Assembly: GCA_903912795.1 (NCBI GenBank)
Contig: CAIWIS010000467.1
Location: forward strand, 1-6,795
Direction: 5' to 3'
From: an uncultured Bacteroidales bacterium
Lineage (GTDB): Bacteria > Bacteroidota > Bacteroidia > Bacteroidales > Paludibacteraceae
DNA: 6,795 nt
Below, piece after piece: positions 5,452 through 6,795 of this stretch. The notes under the pieces were generated by a model, which saw only the letters and a list, made by a program, of their open reading frames with translations, did not search any database and had not been told where the DNA came from. Within the stretch, counting starts at the first letter, position 1; each line of letters begins with the position of its first letter. The position numbers and the translations under genes were made by a program.

Positions 5452-5952
5452 ATGAATAAAAGTAAAAAAGTTATCAGTTTTTCTTTGGCAGTAGTTATAT
5501 TATTTACTAGTTGCTCAAGTTCGACTATGATTGTCAGTAATCCTTCTAATGCAAAACTATATGTTGACGGTGAAATGGTGGGTCAAACTCCATATAGACA
5601 TACAGACACAAAAATTGTGGGGAGCACCATCGATATAAGAATAGAAAAGGAAGGATTTAAACCTTTAATTACAGACATAACCAAAAATGAAGAAGCTGAC
5701 ATTGGTGCAATCATTGGTGGACTATTTGTTTGGGTGCCTTTCCTTTGGACATTGAAGTATAGTCCTTCGCACACCTATAATTTACAGCCACTTACAGCAG
5801 AAACTGAAACCCAACCAAGCATTCAGAAAATACAAAGCAGCAGTTCTAAGGCGGTAAAACTTCGTGAATTGAAACAACTTCTTGACGAGAAAGTTATCAC
5901 AGCAGAAGAATTTGAAAAAGAAAAAATTAAAATTCTTGAAATAAAAGAATAG
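5452..5952 (+). CDS. Lipoprotein with PEGA-like domain and C-terminal SHOCT-like segment
   Basis: A 166-residue protein. Residues 1-20 form a lipoprotein signal with lipobox LFTSC, the acylated Cys being residue 21. Residues about 27-75 resemble a PEGA surface domain: VSNPSNAKLYVDGEMVGQTP, then a beta-rich stretch with RIEKEGFKPL. A hydrophobic segment, IGAIIGGLFVWVPFLW (84-99), could enter a membrane or be buried. After a Ser/Gln/Thr-rich linker (112-133), residues 136-163 (KLRELKQLLDEKVITAEEFE onward) look like a SHOCT domain, a short helical oligomerisation module common at C-termini. PEGA domains bind at cell surfaces, so an envelope role is likely; the ligand is unknown. It follows the two-helix gene by 29 bases with no promoter visible. 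The domain calls are by motif only. Confidence 0.75.
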   Translation: MNKSKKVISFSLAVVILFTSCSSSTMIVSNPSNAKLYVDGEMVGQTPYRHTDTKIVGSTIDIRIEKEGFKPLITDITKNEEADIGAIIGGLFVWVPFLWTLKYSPSHTYNLQPLTAETETQPSIQKIQSSSSKAVKLRELKQLLDEKVITAEEFEKEKIKILEIKE

Positions 5953-5957
5953 GAAAC

Positions 5958-6014
5958 AACTAAATGCACGTTCGGTAGAAATAGTGATTTAAAACTTGAT
6001 ATTGAACGTGCGTT
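5958..6014. repeat. Inverted repeat with attC-like layout after the lipoprotein gene
   Basis: AAC (5958-5960), five bases, GCACGTTC (5966-5973), a 30-base centre, GAACGTGC (6004-6011), then GTT (6012-6014). Stem arms flanked by AAC and GTT are the outline of an integron attC site. However, GTTAAAA misses the last base of the GTTRRRY core, the left box (AAACAAC) fits RYYYAAC poorly, and the spacers are unequal. It could also be a plain hairpin. No integrase gene is in the window. Confidence 0.3.
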
Positions 6015-6135
6015 AAAAAAACCCCCCGCTCTCCATAGCGTAACACCTTGCGCTGGTCGCTGAGAGTTGGCTCCATCCTACGCTCGGCTAAAATAAAAGC
6101 TCCCACTTTTAATATTATATTTGTTTTAAATATGC

Positions 6136-6155
6136 AAAGCAGGAGCTCTTGCTTT
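6136..6155. terminator. Possible intrinsic terminator hairpin
   Basis: AAAGCAGG (6136-6143), loop AGCT, CTTGCTTT (6148-6155) form an 8-pair stem with one G-U pair; the right arm ends in TTTT. It lies about 180 bases after the lipoprotein stop, so it could end that transcript. A second 6-bp pairing, AGCTCC (6098-6103) with GGAGCT (6142-6147), competes with it. Confidence 0.35.
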
Positions 6156-6163
6156 TAACCCGA

Positions 6164-6182
6164 CATAGCGAAAGACGCTATG
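6164..6182. repeat. CATAGCG/CGCTATG hairpin
   Basis: CATAGCG (6164-6170), loop AAAGA, CGCTATG (6176-6182) form a perfect 7-bp stem. CATAGCG occurs again at 6034-6040, and CTCGGC (6083-6088) pairs with GCCGAG (6182-6187), so this patch is built from a few recurring words. Confidence 0.5.
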
Positions 6183-6203
6183 CCGAGCCATTTGCATTTT
6201 AAC

Positions 6204-6361
6204 CTATGCTGAGCGAGGTATTCCGACGTCCCGAGAATCGGAAAAAAACACATTATCAGGCGAACGAATTGGTGGAAGCGTTTCAATGGCTTGCATTATA
6301 CCAGTTTTGCAGCGTGGGCATTTGCAGTTATCAAAGCCTCGCTGCGCCAATATCCTAGATG
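6204..6361 (-). pseudogene. C-terminal remnant resembling an IS91-type transposase
   Basis: On the minus strand the frame ending at the stop 6204-6206 encodes ILAQRGFDNCKCPRCKTG, then IMQAIETLPPIRSPDN. The CxCxxC cluster (plus 6309-6326) and the following hydrophobic-basic PIRSP motif resemble, from memory, the zinc-binding C-terminal tail of IS91-family (Y2) transposases in Bacteroidota. Only about 35 residues look related. Upstream on the minus strand (plus positions above about 6361) the frame becomes low-complexity and AT-rich, so the catalytic part is missing. The last residues run through a REP-like word (6228-6240). No complete insertion sequence end was found. The remnant call is moderate; the family name is tentative. 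Confidence 0.4.
6228..6240 (-). repeat. REP-like word CGATTCTCGGGAC
   Basis: The minus-strand word CGATTCTCGGGAC matches CGATGCTCGGGAC on the plus strand at 6751-6763 with one mismatch, and similarity continues (GTCGGAA against GTCCGAA after a two-base offset). The two inverted copies bracket about 510 bases that include the transposase-like remnant. Confidence 0.5.
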
Positions 6362-6583
6362 GCCTCGAAAAGCTTAAAATATTGATATACAAATATATGA
6401 ATGCCATAAACTTGTTTTCTAGGCTCCAAACAGCTTTTTTTAAGCTCATTTGCCACTTCAACTTTTTTCAACTCCGTTTTTCAACAATTAAAATTTAATT
6501 GAAATTTGTGAAGCTTTAAAAGGCCACCAAACGAAATATTGTGTATTTTTGGAAAAAAATTGGGTTTTTCCGCAGACTATCGT

Positions 6584-6638
6584 TATGGCTCATTATAAAA
6601 AAAAATAAAGCTCAAAAATTGAGCGATATTGAGCCATA
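6584..6638. repeat. Nested inverted repeat built from GCTCA/TGAGC
   Basis: Outer arms TATGGCTCA (6584-6592) and TGAGCCATA (6630-6638) are exact. They enclose a second exact hairpin, GCTCAA (6610-6615), loop AAA, TTGAGC (6619-6624). A fifth TGAGC copy is at 6652-6656. The plan is like that of the TATGCGA repeat at 4685-4728, with unrelated words. Confidence 0.6.
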
Positions 6639-6700
6639 TTTCATATATTTGTGAGCTAAATACAACCCGTCTCACCGGATATAGGAATTTGCGCACCGTC

Positions 6701-6761
6701 GTTGGGATTTTTGGAATCCCAACATATTGTATTATAGGGATTTATAATCCCGATGCTCGGG
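6701..6761. repeat. Cluster of REP-like hairpins
   Basis: Three adjacent palindromes: GTTGGGATT/AATCCCAAC (6701-6709, 6715-6723, loop TTTGG); GGGATT/AATCCC (6737-6742, 6746-6751); and CCCGA/TCGGG (6749-6753, 6757-6761). GGGATT...AATCCC units with a CTCGGGAC word are, from memory, frequent in Bacteroidota genomes near REP-associated tyrosine transposases (RAYTs). The window ends 34 bases later, so any such gene would lie outside. Confidence 0.6.
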
Positions 6762-6795
6762 ACAAGTCCGAAACTCTTACAATTTTATGTCCAAT

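Larger units (their letters stand above)
5953..6795. other. Gene-free, repeat-rich right end
   Basis: These 843 bases hold no intact gene. In order they contain the attC-like inverted repeat, a GC-richer patch at about 6020-6240 with repeated CATAGCG words and two hairpins, a short transposase-like remnant, an AT-rich stretch with the 17-base palindrome CAATTAAAATTTAATTG (6485-6501), a GGAAAAA/TTTTTCC stem (6551-6571), a nested GCTCA repeat and REP-like hairpins. Base composition changes sharply between these segments, suggesting several insertions that have decayed. Confidence 0.6.

Noticed and set aside
6286..6498. Plus-strand ORF of 70 codons over the transposase-like remnant
   Set aside because: Antisense to the better-supported minus-strand frame, with no recognisable features.
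6544..6551. TATTTTTG resembling a promoter -7 element
   Set aside because: No TTTG or TTG at 19-21 bases upstream and no gene downstream; expected by chance in AT-rich DNA.

Overview
The window looks like a piece of a Bacteroidota chromosome, probably Bacteroidales or a close relative. The evidence is the low-GC sequence, starts with weak or A-rich leaders instead of strong Shine-Dalgarno sites, and several good matches to the Bacteroidota sigma factor promoter (TTTG or TTG, 19-20 bases, then TAnnTTTG). The family identities below come from recognising motifs by eye; no database search was run.

Positions 1-4338 are ordinary chromosomal genes. A hemerythrin/RIC-type di-iron protein, cut by the window edge, is divergent from an L-cysteine desulfidase-family (UPF0597/CyuA) enzyme. 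The 117-base gap between them carries two outward-facing promoters and a dyad. The desulfidase gene converges (15-base gap) on corA (magnesium/cobalt transport), which lies downstream of rsmA (16S rRNA dimethyltransferase) on the minus strand. rsmA is divergent from a GtrA-family membrane protein gene, and two promoter -7 elements sit back to back between them.

Positions 4339-4867 form an AT-rich gap with a good orphan promoter, a doubtful 55-codon ORF and a nested inverted repeat. Then come three small plus-strand genes (4868-5952): a Bor-like lipoprotein, a two-helix membrane peptide and a lipoprotein with a PEGA-like domain and a SHOCT-like tail. All three point to the cell envelope and look accessory. 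A perfect 34-bp palindrome separates the first two. The block ends in an inverted repeat flanked by AAC and GTT that loosely resembles an integron attC site.

Positions 5953-6795 have no intact gene. They hold hairpins, a short minus-strand fragment resembling the C-terminus of an IS91-type transposase, a nested GCTCA inverted repeat and REP-like GGGATT/AATCCC hairpins. This fits a decayed mobile-element region. No complete new defence or mobile system is visible. The most interesting parts are the small envelope-protein block with its possible cassette boundary, and the repeat-rich right end.
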